DNA from: Camellia lanceoleosa
Lineage: Eukaryota; Streptophyta; Magnoliopsida; Ericales; Theaceae
Length of the DNA: 64,000 nucleotides
Assembly (NCBI GenBank): GCA_025200525.1
Contig: CM045761.1
Location: forward strand, 101,594,182-101,658,181
Direction of reading: 5' to 3'
In this document: positions 21,518 through 32,209 of the stretch, in pieces
Numbering within the stretch: position 1 is the first letter of the stretch
Layout of the letters: each line of letters opens with the position of its first letter
Notes under the pieces: model-generated
Told to the model about the DNA's origin: nothing
The model's input: only the letters and a program-made list of their open reading frames with translations
Database searches by the model: none
Translations under genes and position numbers: made by a program

Positions 21518-24500
21518 TGTAGATGCGCCCGTGAGGGCCTCACTCTACAGTTCGGACTCCCTTTTTTTGTTTGTTGCGGTTCTAAATCTGAACCAAAGAG
21601 TCCAAATCTGGCAAATCGTTTTGAAGAAAAACAGATTTTTTGAAAAGTAGTGCCAAACATGGACTGCTTTGCCAGATTACAGAGTCGCCACCTAAATATT
21701 TTAAAATGGGAAATTTAGGAAACCCTGACTCGGTGCCGAAGGCCACGTGTCCGTCATCACCAAATGTCTCGGCTCGGGAGCTTGGGTACGATCGGGGAAG
21801 GTCAACTATGAGCACCCCCTTTCGCCCGGTCCGAAGACCGGCCTCTACTAACCGTGATATCCGTTTTTGAAAACATTATGTGTTCTTATTCCAATTATTA
21901 GTCCTAGAATTACTATGTTGTGCGCACGGCAAACAAGTATAGACTAGATTGCCTAATTTGGAAACAAACATTGCATATCCGTTCGTTTTGAAAATAGTTT
22001 TGAAATTGCTACTCGCGAGTAGGCTAAAACACGGATTTCAACGAGCTTTTCCAACTCAAGCAATCCAACCTCCACCCACAGGCATTCAGACAGTTTATCT
22101 CACATAAGCACTTAGCCGCATGGTAAGCATACTGTCATGGCAACATTCACACGCATGTGGTATGCTAAAGCGTAAAATACTTACATCGTACTCCGTGCCA
22201 AAACAGAAGCTCGTTAGAAATCCATGCATGGACTTAAGCATACTAAAATGTCTAATGCAACGCATGCAAAGATGTAATCTAGGCAGGCTCGGCTACCCTA
22301 AAGATGGCATGTTAAATGCACTTTATTCGATGCACGTATTCGATTTGGAACTGAAAATACAATGCAATTTGTATGATGTACCGAGCCCGGTGCATGTTTA
22401 GACAAATGCATGGATGCATGCATGCATTGCATAAGGTATGCTAATTTTAAATATGCCCTAATCTACCATCATAAGCAGGTAAATAAAAGGGAAGAAAGAA
22501 ATGGGGGTTGGAAGACATGCACGCACCCACGCACACTTATTACAGACGCGCCCTCACTCGGAGGGACCAAAATAATAATACAGTCCAAAAATAAATGAAT
22601 AAATTATTACAAAATTCTAATGATCAAATTAAATCAAATGTAACAAGGAAAAAGGGCCTCAGCCCTGCCTCGGGATGCGCGAACGATGCATGCTCGATCC
22701 GACTTGCTCAGAAAGCCCGTGTCATGACACTGTTGCTTCTGTTTCTACTGCCCTGCCTCTCCAAAAATTCCCAAAGTCCCAGAATACCTTCTATATGAAC
22801 TGTAGTACCCCACCGGCTGCTTAAATTGGCCACCGGCTTCTTGTAGAGTTTATCGGCACAAAAAGTGTGCCGGTCGGCACATTGTTCTGCCGGTCGTGAA
22901 AAGTTCTCGCAGAGAGACGGTTTGACAAAGAAGAAACCAGTAGTGCATGGCATGGATTTTGAGCATATGTAAGCATGGCCAATGCCCCCTATCATGCTTG
23001 GGGACTCAAGGAGGCATGACTCTTGGTTCTTGGGCCATCAATTATGCATCTTGATGCATGATGGCCTAAGGAACCAAGGTTGCATTTTAATGGTAATGCA
23101 TGCAAACAAACAAATGAAATCTAAGGCCTTATCATGTGTTAGTCAAAGGTCTTGGTGGCCAAGAATTGAGACGAGTTGCACCACTTGAAGTGTGAACTCT
23201 TCTCAACCCTATGCTTGGCTTGACAATCCCCAAACCAAACCATGGAATGCATGTATGCAACATAGCTCAAATGATGCAACAATGGGACTAAGATGCAAGG
23301 CATACCAAGTGTCATGCAACTATCACAATAGGCATGCAAAATGCTAGAGCATGCAAGGTATAAGTGGTATGCAAACATGGGCCAATCAAACAATGGGACC
23401 AACCTACTTCAACACTCAATGAACCAAGCATGCATCAAGCATATAATGAACATACAATGGTGGCCTTATCTTCAATGGGGCAGCCCTCAAACCACCCCAA
23501 AACAGTGGTAAAACAAGCCCTAAATGATGACCAAAATGCTATACAAACATGCAAGTTCATGGGCCTAAACCTAAGGCACCAAAAGAGCATCTTACTACCA
23601 CTTACACAACCACTCATGGCATGAATCTAACAACCAAGAAAAAGATTTTTAGTGTGCAAAATGACACCCAAATCCCCTCACATGGCACCCCCAAAATGCA
23701 TTAATCATGGAAGCATACACAAGGCCTATTCTTAGGTATAAAAGGACACACCTTTAAAGCATGAAAGAGATGACAAGTACAAACATATTAGCATGGATTA
23801 GGGTCTGAAATAGCATGCCAAATGATCCCAAATCATCTAAGTAGACTATCTAATGCATGTACATGGATCACCTACCCAAAGCTTGCAAGCCATCATGCAA
23901 AACAACCATGTCAAGCATGCTAAATATGACAAAAACAGTGGCCCACAACCCTTATACATGGCAAAATGATGCTAGTATCTCCATGGAACTAAGCTAAAAC
24001 ATGCGAGAAAACATGGCCTCAAAGCATGGCATACTTTTAGGCATAAGAGAGCATTTCAAAGCAAACATAAGAGGCATGTTAAGGATCATAAAACCGACCT
24101 AAAACAGAGGCATAACATGTCATATGAACCACAAATATGCCCTGAAATGAAGCCAAAACCAACCATGCATACATGCTATTATTTGAGCCCAAAAACAAAG
24201 GCAAGCAAGGGACAAAGGGGAGAGGAGTGTCCCTCCCCTATATGAGACTCGAAAATGCCTTCCTCACCACTGAAAACCCACTGGTTTTCAGTGGTGAGAA
24301 GACCAAAAAACACCAAGTAAACAAGGCCTCAAGAAAAGGCTCCAAAATGGCCAAAACAAGGCCTAAGAGGGTGAGACTCTACCCAAACCACAAAACAACC
24401 TTGATGAATGTTCTTAATCAAGGCAAAACAAGTCTTTTTTATTTTAAACACAAATCCAAAAACACAAAGCAAGAGGGGTAGAAAGCTAGTGCAAGAATGG

Positions 24501-25439
24501 GGAAACTAAAGTAACAAGCTCACCCTTGAAGATCCTTTGAAGAATAGGTGGAGCAGCCCTCCTCTAATGATCAAAACCAGTCCAAAATCACAACAATCAA
24601 CCTCCCAAGTCTCTCAATCTCGAGCTAAGGTGTAATAGTGTGTGTAATGGTGCAAAAATGAGGTAAAACTACACTTTTAGGCCCAAAAACACACACACAA
24701 GAGGAGAGAGAGGGAAAATATAGAGAGAGAGAGAGAGAGTGTATCACACAGATATATAGATATAAGCTCTGGTTTTTGACCTAAAATGGCTAACCCCTAA
24801 CTCAAAGGGAAGAGATGACCTTATATAGGCAAAATAAAGCTCTTAACTTAATGTTTAAGCAAAGAGAGGTGGGTTCAAGAGGTGCAAGAAGGTCTTGGCT
24901 TCCAAGGGAAGCTGAGACAGCTGGCCAAACTTCTTCAAGAAGCTTGGCCAAGGGTTCAACCTTCTAGAAGGTTTATGGGGTTCAAGGGTGCAAAGGATGC
25001 AAACCCGGGCATGGGGAGTGGTGATGGTGCATTCTAGCTGGCACAGCTGGCATGCACCATGCCTCAGAGGTGTACAGGGTACACACCGGCCAGCAAAAAA
25101 GATCACCAGCACAAAAATGTGCCGGTCGGCAACATAAAGTGCCGACCGGCCAAGGTTCTTGAGAAATCAGTGCCGATGGCCAAAATGGAGTCTTGGCGAG
25201 ATGTCGGGAGCGTGGGTGGGATACAGGGATGGCTAGCAAGCCTCCTCCTACCCTCCAATGCAAAAACACACAAGTCCTGGTGCAAAACCGAGCACAGAAC
25301 CAGCCGGTTGAGAGGTCCTGAGACACAACGCGCAGCCGGAATCTCCGGGAACTCAAAACGAACACAAATATGGGTAATCACCGGGTGTTCAAGCGGTGAC
25401 GTCCAAGTCTTGAGGGCGGTCAAAAATGAGGTGTCTACA
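21518..25439 (-). mobile_element. 3.9-kb solo LTR, inverse copy (TSD CTATC)
   Basis: On the plus strand it starts TGTAGATGCG (21518) and ends GGTGTCTACA (25439). CTATC lies at 21513-21517 and 25440-25444. Length is 3922 bp. The reverse complement matches 15728-19632 throughout, including the TATA box (TATATAAGG-type near 24812-24823) and two palindrome clusters (25080-25185, 22810-22905). No internal genes are present. It separates the protease from the RT of the host gypsy. Confidence 0.9.
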
Positions 25440-25444
25440 CTATC

Positions 25445-25983
25445 TTACCCACATCTTCAAGAACCTTCTGATCTAGAATCTCGATTGAATTGACCTCCAC
25501 TCCTTTGTCTTCTTAGCTAGAGCTATAAGGTAACATTCTTTTGCCAATCTTTGTGATCCTCAAATTTACTCAATGTCGTACTCAGCAGGAAATCGTAGGA
25601 GTTGATGGTATGTACTTGGTACGGCCTTCATTGCATGGAGCCACGTTTGACCCATAATTATATTATAAGAGGATGAAAAACTTGACAACTAGGAATTTCA
25701 CGTCTAGTGTCTTAGTGCCGGCATGGACTGGCAAAATTATTTTGCCGAGTGGGTACTCTAGATTGGCAAAATTATTAGTGTCTTAAGATCTTTGTCCTTA
25801 AGGCTGAATTTAAGAAAAGTTTTGTAGTACATGATTTTCGAAATGTTCCCCTGATAAATGAGGATTCACTCGATGGAAAACCTGTTTACCCACAACTGGG
25901 CAACAAGGGCATCATCGTGGGGGCAAAGTAAGCTTAACCAAATCATCATCAGAAAAGCCAATCTCATTGATCGATATCCCTTA
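25445..25983 (-). pseudogene. Protease region of Tat-like gypsy
   Basis: The minus strand shows MYYKTF in a protease-like context and then [20 protein letters not shown] and [11 protein letters not shown]. These are the conserved blocks downstream of the aspartic protease in Tat-like elements. Stops and frame changes are frequent. The catalytic triplet is too degraded for me to place with certainty. Confidence 0.65.
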
Positions 25984-27528
25984 TTATTTCTTCAGTTGTG
26001 GCTTTGATTCCGAAAAGGACTGTGCAGACTCCTCGGCTAAATGAGCCTGGACTGAATTTACCTTATTTAATAGGAAAACGTTATAAATCACGTGGATTAC
26101 GCCAAGTGGGGGAGAATCTGGCCGAATAGTTAGAGCATTTGCTAGCACAACCTTCTTTGGGAGGTAATCGGCCAAGTGACCATCCCTAAGCAAATCCTCC
26201 AAATGGTCCTTCAAATAGTAGAATTTGTCTTTCAAATGGTTGTGATCCTGATGACAATTTCACCTTTGATTTGTTCTTCTCAGATCAGGGGGTCCAGACA
26301 TTTTGGCCAACCACTTGAAATAGGTGTTGTGTTTGATTTTCTAGAGGATTTGACTGATCAATCTGAAAATTTCGCATACTTTTTTGTCAGATTGCCATTG
26401 ATGCCTTGAGTCAACTTAATATTTTTCACTTGTTTGGCGTGATCCTCAACGGTTATCCGTTCTGGACCTCCCATTTATCTCTGGACTTCTCCTTGGCTGT
26501 GTGACTTCCTTGACGAAGCATGTCATCTTTGACCTTACAATACTCTTCCACCTTCCTCAATAGAGCCCAAATTGACTTTGGCGATTTTCGGGTCAAAGAA
26601 CTCCAAAGTAAGCTGTCTGGGTGAAGTCCTAATTTAAAAGCAGTTACAGTCATGGAATCATTATAGTCATTATCATCAAGATTGAAACAATCCCAATATC
26701 ATGCTAAGTATGCCCGGAGAGTCTTGTTGGGTCCAATCTTCATTGCCCACAAGGAATCCGCTTGCTTGGGATATGTTTTGTTGGTAATGAACCTGGCCCA
26801 GAAAGATTTTTGGAGCTGATGAAAGCTCTTGATGGACACTGGTTCAAGCTTGTTGTACCATCTAACTACTAAAGAGCCTAAGCTTCTAGGAAATATTCGG
26901 CACATAAGTGCTTCATCATCTGCATGCAACGTCATGACTTGCTTATAATGACGTATATGGTTTGTGGGGTCCGACTTTCCATCGTAGAGTGTAAACGACA
27001 GAGCCTTAAACTTCTTGGGCAAAACATCCTTAGCTATCCATCAAACAAATGGATTGTGCCTATCCTCTAGGTCAGAATCTTTATCATTTTGTTTACACAC
27101 CCACTGTCGTGTTCACGGGGAGTTTCCATCATTAGAAGAGCTCAAGTTTATATCTCAGTCACGTTTTCTGGGCTTACCTTGAGATAAATCGGTAGAGCTA
27201 TAGCTAGCACTGCGTTTTTGATAATGATGTTGACCAGTTCCCCTTACAGGAGAATGGTCGCGCTCTTGGAGCGGTGCTTGTTAAGATTTTGTCAGTTCTT
27301 GGCAAAGGCACTCGTTTTTAGCTGCCATAACTTCAAAACGTTGTTCACTAAATTTGGCTTGGTCTAACAATGTATTTATTGCATTTTCAGTAGACTTCAG
27401 CCCTACAGATGAATTTGGTATATCCAAGTTTAAAAAGCATTAGACGGGTGTTCCATCCAATTAGAGAAAACTCCGGGTGCTATAGAGTCAACTTCAGTGA
27501 TTGGAGGATCATTAGTTGGGTCTACCAT
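25984..27528 (-). pseudogene. gag of Tat-like gypsy
   Basis: The first ATG is at 27528 (MVDPTNDPP), 18 bases past the primer-binding site. After a decayed N-terminus, the capsid domain is clear: KFKALSFTLYDGKSDPTNH, ALMCRIFPRSLGSL, WYNKLEPVSIKSFHQL, FWARFITNKTYPKQADSLW. Then FKLGLHPDSLLWSSL and LLRKVEEYCKVKDD follow, and near 26235 the segment DHLEDLLRDGHLADYLPK that precedes protease. Several stops and frame shifts occur. The retrotransposon gag assignment rests on these blocks in the right order. Confidence 0.8.
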
Positions 27529-27545
27529 GGATGAGTTTGAATATT

Positions 27546-27562
27546 TCCCATAGATGGTGCCA
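27546..27562 (-). other. Primer-binding site of Tat-like gypsy
   Basis: The minus strand reads TGGCACCATCTATGGGA, close to the TGGCGCCGTCTGTGGG-type tRNA primer site used by plant Tat/Athila-like elements. It lies 18 bases upstream of the gag ATG and 4 bases from the LTR edge at 27567. Confidence 0.6.
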
Positions 27563-27566
27563 ATTA

Positions 27567-28110
27567 TGAGGGGCGGTTTTACAATATTCCTTCGTCCCAA
27601 ACAGACCTTTGTTTGATCATCACTTTGGTGCCTGAAACAAGAAACACTCCAGTCGGGAGCGCCGGAATTAGCACTCCGACGGTTAAAGTTAGATTATGGC
27701 TGAAATGTGATAGGTTAGATACTTTGGGAACAAATTAAGTTTGGGTGAATGTACTTACCTTTCCTCTTCCAATTTTATTCCTTATATAAAGACCTTGTGT
27801 GGATATTTCTTTACGTAAATTGAGCTTTTCATCATTACTACAATGTCAAGATCTATGTCCCTATTACGGAAAGGGATAGCTTGGACCCACTTCGATTGGG
27901 ATAGTCTGCTGAACTGACCTTTCTAGTCAACATGGATGCTCTTAAATTGTCGGTGATTATTTCTCGGTGTGTCACCTAATTGGCGTATAGATCACTTGGA
28001 GTCATATCTCTAATCTAGTGGGCCTAGTCAAGTATGGGCCTAATTGGGCCATCAGTGATGGGCTTATGCTCTGTTTGTCAAATGTATAATTTTCATGCTC
28101 GGCTCCCATA
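27567..28110 (-). mobile_element. 5' LTR of Tat-like gypsy (outer limit uncertain)
   Basis: Starting next to the primer-binding site, the plus strand reads TGAGGGGCGG, the reverse of an LTR 3' end. The sequence to about 28110 has no coding potential. I found no second copy at the left side of the element and no target duplication, so the right limit is a guess. A TATATATAT run at 28122-28132 could be its promoter and would push the limit further right. Confidence 0.35.
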
Positions 28111-29013
28111 GACTCTTTGTTATATATATATATGTTAGATTATAATTGTTCGATTGTATTTCCTTAAATTATAAATAAGGGAAAGACTATGGCATATGAA
28201 AGGGAATAAAAATAGGGTTTTTTTTTTTTTTTTTTTGGTGAAACCCCTTTTTCGGCCTTTTTTTAGGTGAAGGAGAACTCAATTAATTTAACTTAAAAAA
28301 GCCCCTAAGTAGGAGGCACGTGGCTCAATAAGGACACATTCCATAATTTCTCTTTTTATTTTTTTATAACAATATTGCCCTTCCATATATATATATGGAA
28401 AATTTGATCTCATATATTTGAATCAATGAAGATGATCTCTGAAATCTGAAGATATCGCTGCTGACAATCTCACCATCGATGATCAACACTCTCAATTAAA
28501 TGAGAGCTTACATTTCAAATTTGTACAAATTTGTATCAAATTTTAAGACTTTCATCGAGATTGAGAGTGTTAATCGAGTTTTAGAGGTTTTGTTTGAGTT
28601 CGATCAATTATAATGATTTGTTGATTAGTTTTTTTGTTTTTTTGTTTCTTTGTTTTTGTTTTTGATTTATTTTTACTGTGTATAATCTGATTTTATTTGA
28701 TAGAATGAGAGAAAAATTTTACTCTGGTACTATGTGATCTGTTTTTGTTTGATAAAATAAGAGTAAAATTTTAATCTGGTATGTGCTTTATTTTTGTTTG
28801 ATAAAGTGAGAGTAAAATTTTACTCTGGTGTTATGTGTTATGTGTTTTTATTTTTATTTTTTTTATTTTAGTAGAATGACAATAAAACTTTACTCTAGTA
28901 TTGTGTGCTTTTCTAATTTGTTTTTGGACTCGTAGTGATAGTAAAATTTTACTTTGACTGACAGTAAATTTTTACTGTCAATGGATTATAGATTTGAAAA
29001 ATGGTTTTATCTC
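28111..29013. other. Probable left end region of the Mutator-like element
   Basis: No gene. It holds a run of 19 T (28218-28236), a possible hairpin formed by aacactctcaatt (near 28484) and attgagagtgttaa (near 28561), the palindrome CAAATTTGTACAAATTTG near 28518, and several AGTAAAATTTTACT-like palindromes (28690-28975). I could not define a terminal inverted repeat, because its partner would lie right of the window or be lost. Confidence 0.4.
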
Positions 29014-31290
29014 TTATGTTGTTATGCAACTGTGGTGATCGTACCATTGTGTTGAGGTTGTGTCAAACTGCACATTGAATGATTTAATTGATTTCTCAAG
29101 TTGTAAATTGAGGAAGTTTGACAATAGTGGTTGCATACTATTACTGTACTATTTACCTGGATATTCGCAATGCATGACTGATGATGATTCTGATTTTCAG
29201 AATATGTTGTCAATTATTTATCCCCTTGGTGTTGACCGGGTTGATGTAACTGTTACTGAAATGGGTATTTCAAATGAAAAAAATCGAGCTAGAGAATTGG
29301 GTAAGTCTAGTGGATCCAACCTTATTAATGATGAAATGGATTTACTCCGTATGTTTTGTCGCTATGAAGAAAGGACTTTGTTATCTTCTAGATAGGTGAA
29401 TTGAATTACTCATGTAGGTCAAAGATTTGTTGGAGGTACAAAGGATTTCTGGATTGCATTATGTAAATAATGCCATTGAGATAGAATTTGAGTTGGTGTA
29501 TGTAAAGAATGGAAAGTGTCGAGTCACTGTTGTGTGTTCAATGTGGGAGTCCAAAGGTTGTTTATGGCAAGTACATGCATCTCTAGAGAGTGCTAATAAT
29601 TTTTTCTACATTAGGACTCTTTATGGTAAGCATAGTTGTAGAGTTGCAGTTCGTACTTCTAAAAACTCAAGGATGAGTTCAAATTTGGTTTCAAGTTTGA
29701 TTGTTAATGAAGTTCGTGTGAATCCCCAAACTTGTCCAATTGATGTTGTGTGTCAATTTATAGATCAATATAGGCTCACCATTATATACAATCATTATTG
29801 GTTGGGACTTAGGGATTTCTCTATGTCTTATGACAAGATTCGATGGTATATGGATATTGTGATGAGCACAAATCCTGGTAGCTATTTACAACTTGACTAT
29901 AACCACCAAAGTGGACAGTTCAAGAGTTTTTTTTGTTGCATTTAATGCTTCCATTCAAAGATTTAGGCATTGTCATCCTCTATTGTTTATCAATGGTACT
30001 TTTTTGAAAGGGAAATATAAAGGCACCTTATTAATAGCTACAGCGAAGGATGGAGATCAAGGTAGATACTACTGTCACAGGTTATTAAAAGTAACATGTT
30101 ACTTATTTTCAGAGTAACATGTTACTTTTATTCAATACTACTATCACAGTTTATTACAAAGTAACATGTTACTTATTTTTAGAGTAACATGTTACTTTTA
30201 TCCAGAGTAAAAATTTACTGTATTTATCCTTTTGTTTAATATACTTACTAATTGTAAAATATTATTTTTCAGGTTTTTTCCCTCTTGCGATGACAATTGT
30301 CGATACAGAGACTACAGATAGCTGGGAATGGCTTCTTATGCATTTGTCGAATATATTGTAGGATGAAAGACCAATTACCATATTTGATTGGAATGTTGGA
30401 TTTTTGGAGGCTTTACCCAAGGTTTTACCTACTTCTTACCACTGTTTTTGCCTCCAACACTTGAAGGCCAATTTGAGGGATAGGTTCTTTGGTGCAAGTT
30501 TCAGCAACACTTTCAAGAGTAGAATAGTTTTTTTGTTTTCTTCATGTGCTTATGTTCCGATATTGGGATGTTTTAATTAGTGTTTGAAAGAATTACAAGA
30601 TGAGGGAAAATGGATCGTTTGTAGGTTTCTATCCAATTTTCCCTATGACAAGTTGACTAATGCATATTTTAAAGGACAAAGATATGATGAAATGTACTCG
30701 AATGTGGCAGAGTCTTTCAATTCATGGATCCATCAAGCTCAACTTTTGCCCACGACGAAGATGATTGATTCAATTATGTTGAAGATCATGGATTTGATGT
30801 CAAGAAGGAGAGAAGAAGCTAAGAAATGGAATAGTTTTCTTTGTTTGGAGATGTATTCAATTAGTAAAGGCTCTTAAAAGTGAAAGAACTTGGTTAGTTA
30901 GTCGTTCAAGTGATCATGTTTTTGAGGTTCAATCCTGGCCATTAGTTACTATTGACCGCTTGAATAGAACCTGCTCATGTTACCAATGGAAATTGAATGG
31001 CTTTCTTTGTGATCATGTTTTTGTATGTGCATGTGGAACCATTTTATTACACTAGCAAGTTCAGGGCTTGCTATGCCTAGTCCGTTTATCCAATACGCAC
31101 TATTAAGAAACCTCTTGTAGCTATGAATGATCTTGTTGTCCTTTCTCAAATTTGTAAGAAGCCACCCGGTAGGCCAAGGAAGAATATGATTCCATCTAAG
31201 GTGAGAAAATAAGACGAGTACAGTGTGGTAGATATGAGAAGTACGATCATAATATGAAGACTTGTAAGGAGACATTGCTATGAAAGACAT
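29014..31290 (+). pseudogene. mudrA-type Mutator transposase, decayed, one intron
   Basis: Blocks in order: N-terminal domain (LNDLIDFSSCKLRKF, DDSDFQNMLSIIYPLGVD), MuDR DNA-binding domain (RVTVVCSMWESKGCLWQVHA), catalytic core (PLLFINGTFLKGKYKGTLL), TTDSWEWLLMHL, LPTSYHCFCLQHLKANLRD, NVAESFN, SWIM finger (CSCYQWKLNGFLCDH), and a C-terminal KKPPGRPRKN with a decayed zinc knuckle. The intron is 30062-30272, GT-AG, and holds four GTAACATGTTAC palindromes. Lesions: frame changes near 29455 and in a run of eight T at 29927-29934, TAG at 30359-30361 and at 30578-30580. The first catalytic Asp is Asn (29992-29994). The Asp in IFDWN and the Glu in AESFN remain. Inactive. Confidence 0.85.
30088..30205. 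repeat. Four GTAACATGTTAC palindromes in the transposase intron
   Basis: The 12-bp self-complementary motif occurs four times exactly, in two pairs joined by a short T-rich spacer and separated by a 34-base stretch. The pair unit itself is repeated. This fills about half of the intron. Confidence 0.85.
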
Positions 31291-32209
31291 TATTGCTTTG
31301 TAATAAAAATATGAAAATAATGCAGTACTTTTGCAATAAATAGTCCATAGCAATAATAGTCTAACTAGATGTGTAAGGAGACATTGCAATAAAGGACGCT
31401 TTTACTATGTTCTTGAATGGTTATCTATCCAAGTTTCTGATTTGCTTTATGGTTGAATTTGACAATTTAACATATTTTTTTAATGTAGTCAAATTCGTTT
31501 TATGTAAATGAACTTATAGTGGAGTTTGTTCAGTAGGAGGGAAGGTTTTAAGTAAAATTATAGTCTAAAAGACAGTAAAACATTACTTTCATTAACATGA
31601 AAGTAAAACTTTACTGTCTTTCAGAGTAAAATTTTACTATCTTTTAGAGAAATTTAGTTTGAAATGAAAGTAAAATTTTATTATGTTATTGAATGACTGT
31701 CTATGGCTATGTTGAGCTTGTGGTTTCAGAGTAAAATTTTACGATATTTCAGAGTAAAATTTTACTGCATTTCAGAGTAAAAATTTACTGTCAGACATAG
31801 TATACGAGTCCCATTGGAAAACATTTCCAACCTGCACCAAAATTTACCACAATACACAAACTCCGTACTGCTTATCTTGCAATCTTTGTGCAAAAAAAAA
31901 TCTAACAACACAACTACATATATTAGCAAGATACACAAGTATAATCTATATCATTGTATTCCATCTATAGCAATGTTCGTTCCTAGTCAAACTATATCTT
32001 ACTATAATAATATATTAATCACTGAACCATAGTAAAATTTACTAAAACTATAGACATAGCATGTACTATATATTACTTTTTTAGCATTCTTTCAGTTACA
32101 ATTACTCTTTTAACATTCTTTCATTTACAAAAAAACAAAATTACATACATCATTCACAGATACAAAAAAATAGTTCCCAAAAGTTATCCACATTGTCGTC
32201 CTCGAGGTC
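31291..32209. other. Spacer between convergent MULE genes, with palindrome arrays
   Basis: No gene. From 31540 to 31795 there are many GTAAAATTTTAC-like palindromes, including a three-unit tandem array of about 23 bp (31724-31794) built on TTTCAGAGTAAAATTTTAC. The rest, 31800-32209, is AT-rich and unremarkable. It probably includes both transcripts' 3' ends. Confidence 0.6.

Larger units (their letters stand above)
5830..27566 (-). mobile_element. Degenerate Tat-like Ty3/gypsy retrotransposon, split by nested LTR insertions
   Basis: The minus strand reads, in order: primer-binding site (27562), gag (27528 down), protease, RT with YIDD, RNase H, integrase zinc-binding region, integrase core and integrase C-terminus (9603). 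This is the Ty3/gypsy order. The gag type, the TGGCACCATCTATGGG-type leader and the extra gene region past integrase on the opposite strand fit the Tat lineage. Five insertions interrupt the pol region, each with its own perfect target duplication. Many stops are present, so it is inactive. The LTR beyond the antisense gene was not found, so the left limit is only the last recognisable coding sequence. The right limit is the base next to the LTR. Confidence 0.75.

Noticed and set aside
30949..31389. 146-codon minus frame
   Set aside because: It is antisense to the SWIM finger and C-terminus of the mudrA-type transposase, which explains the sequence better.
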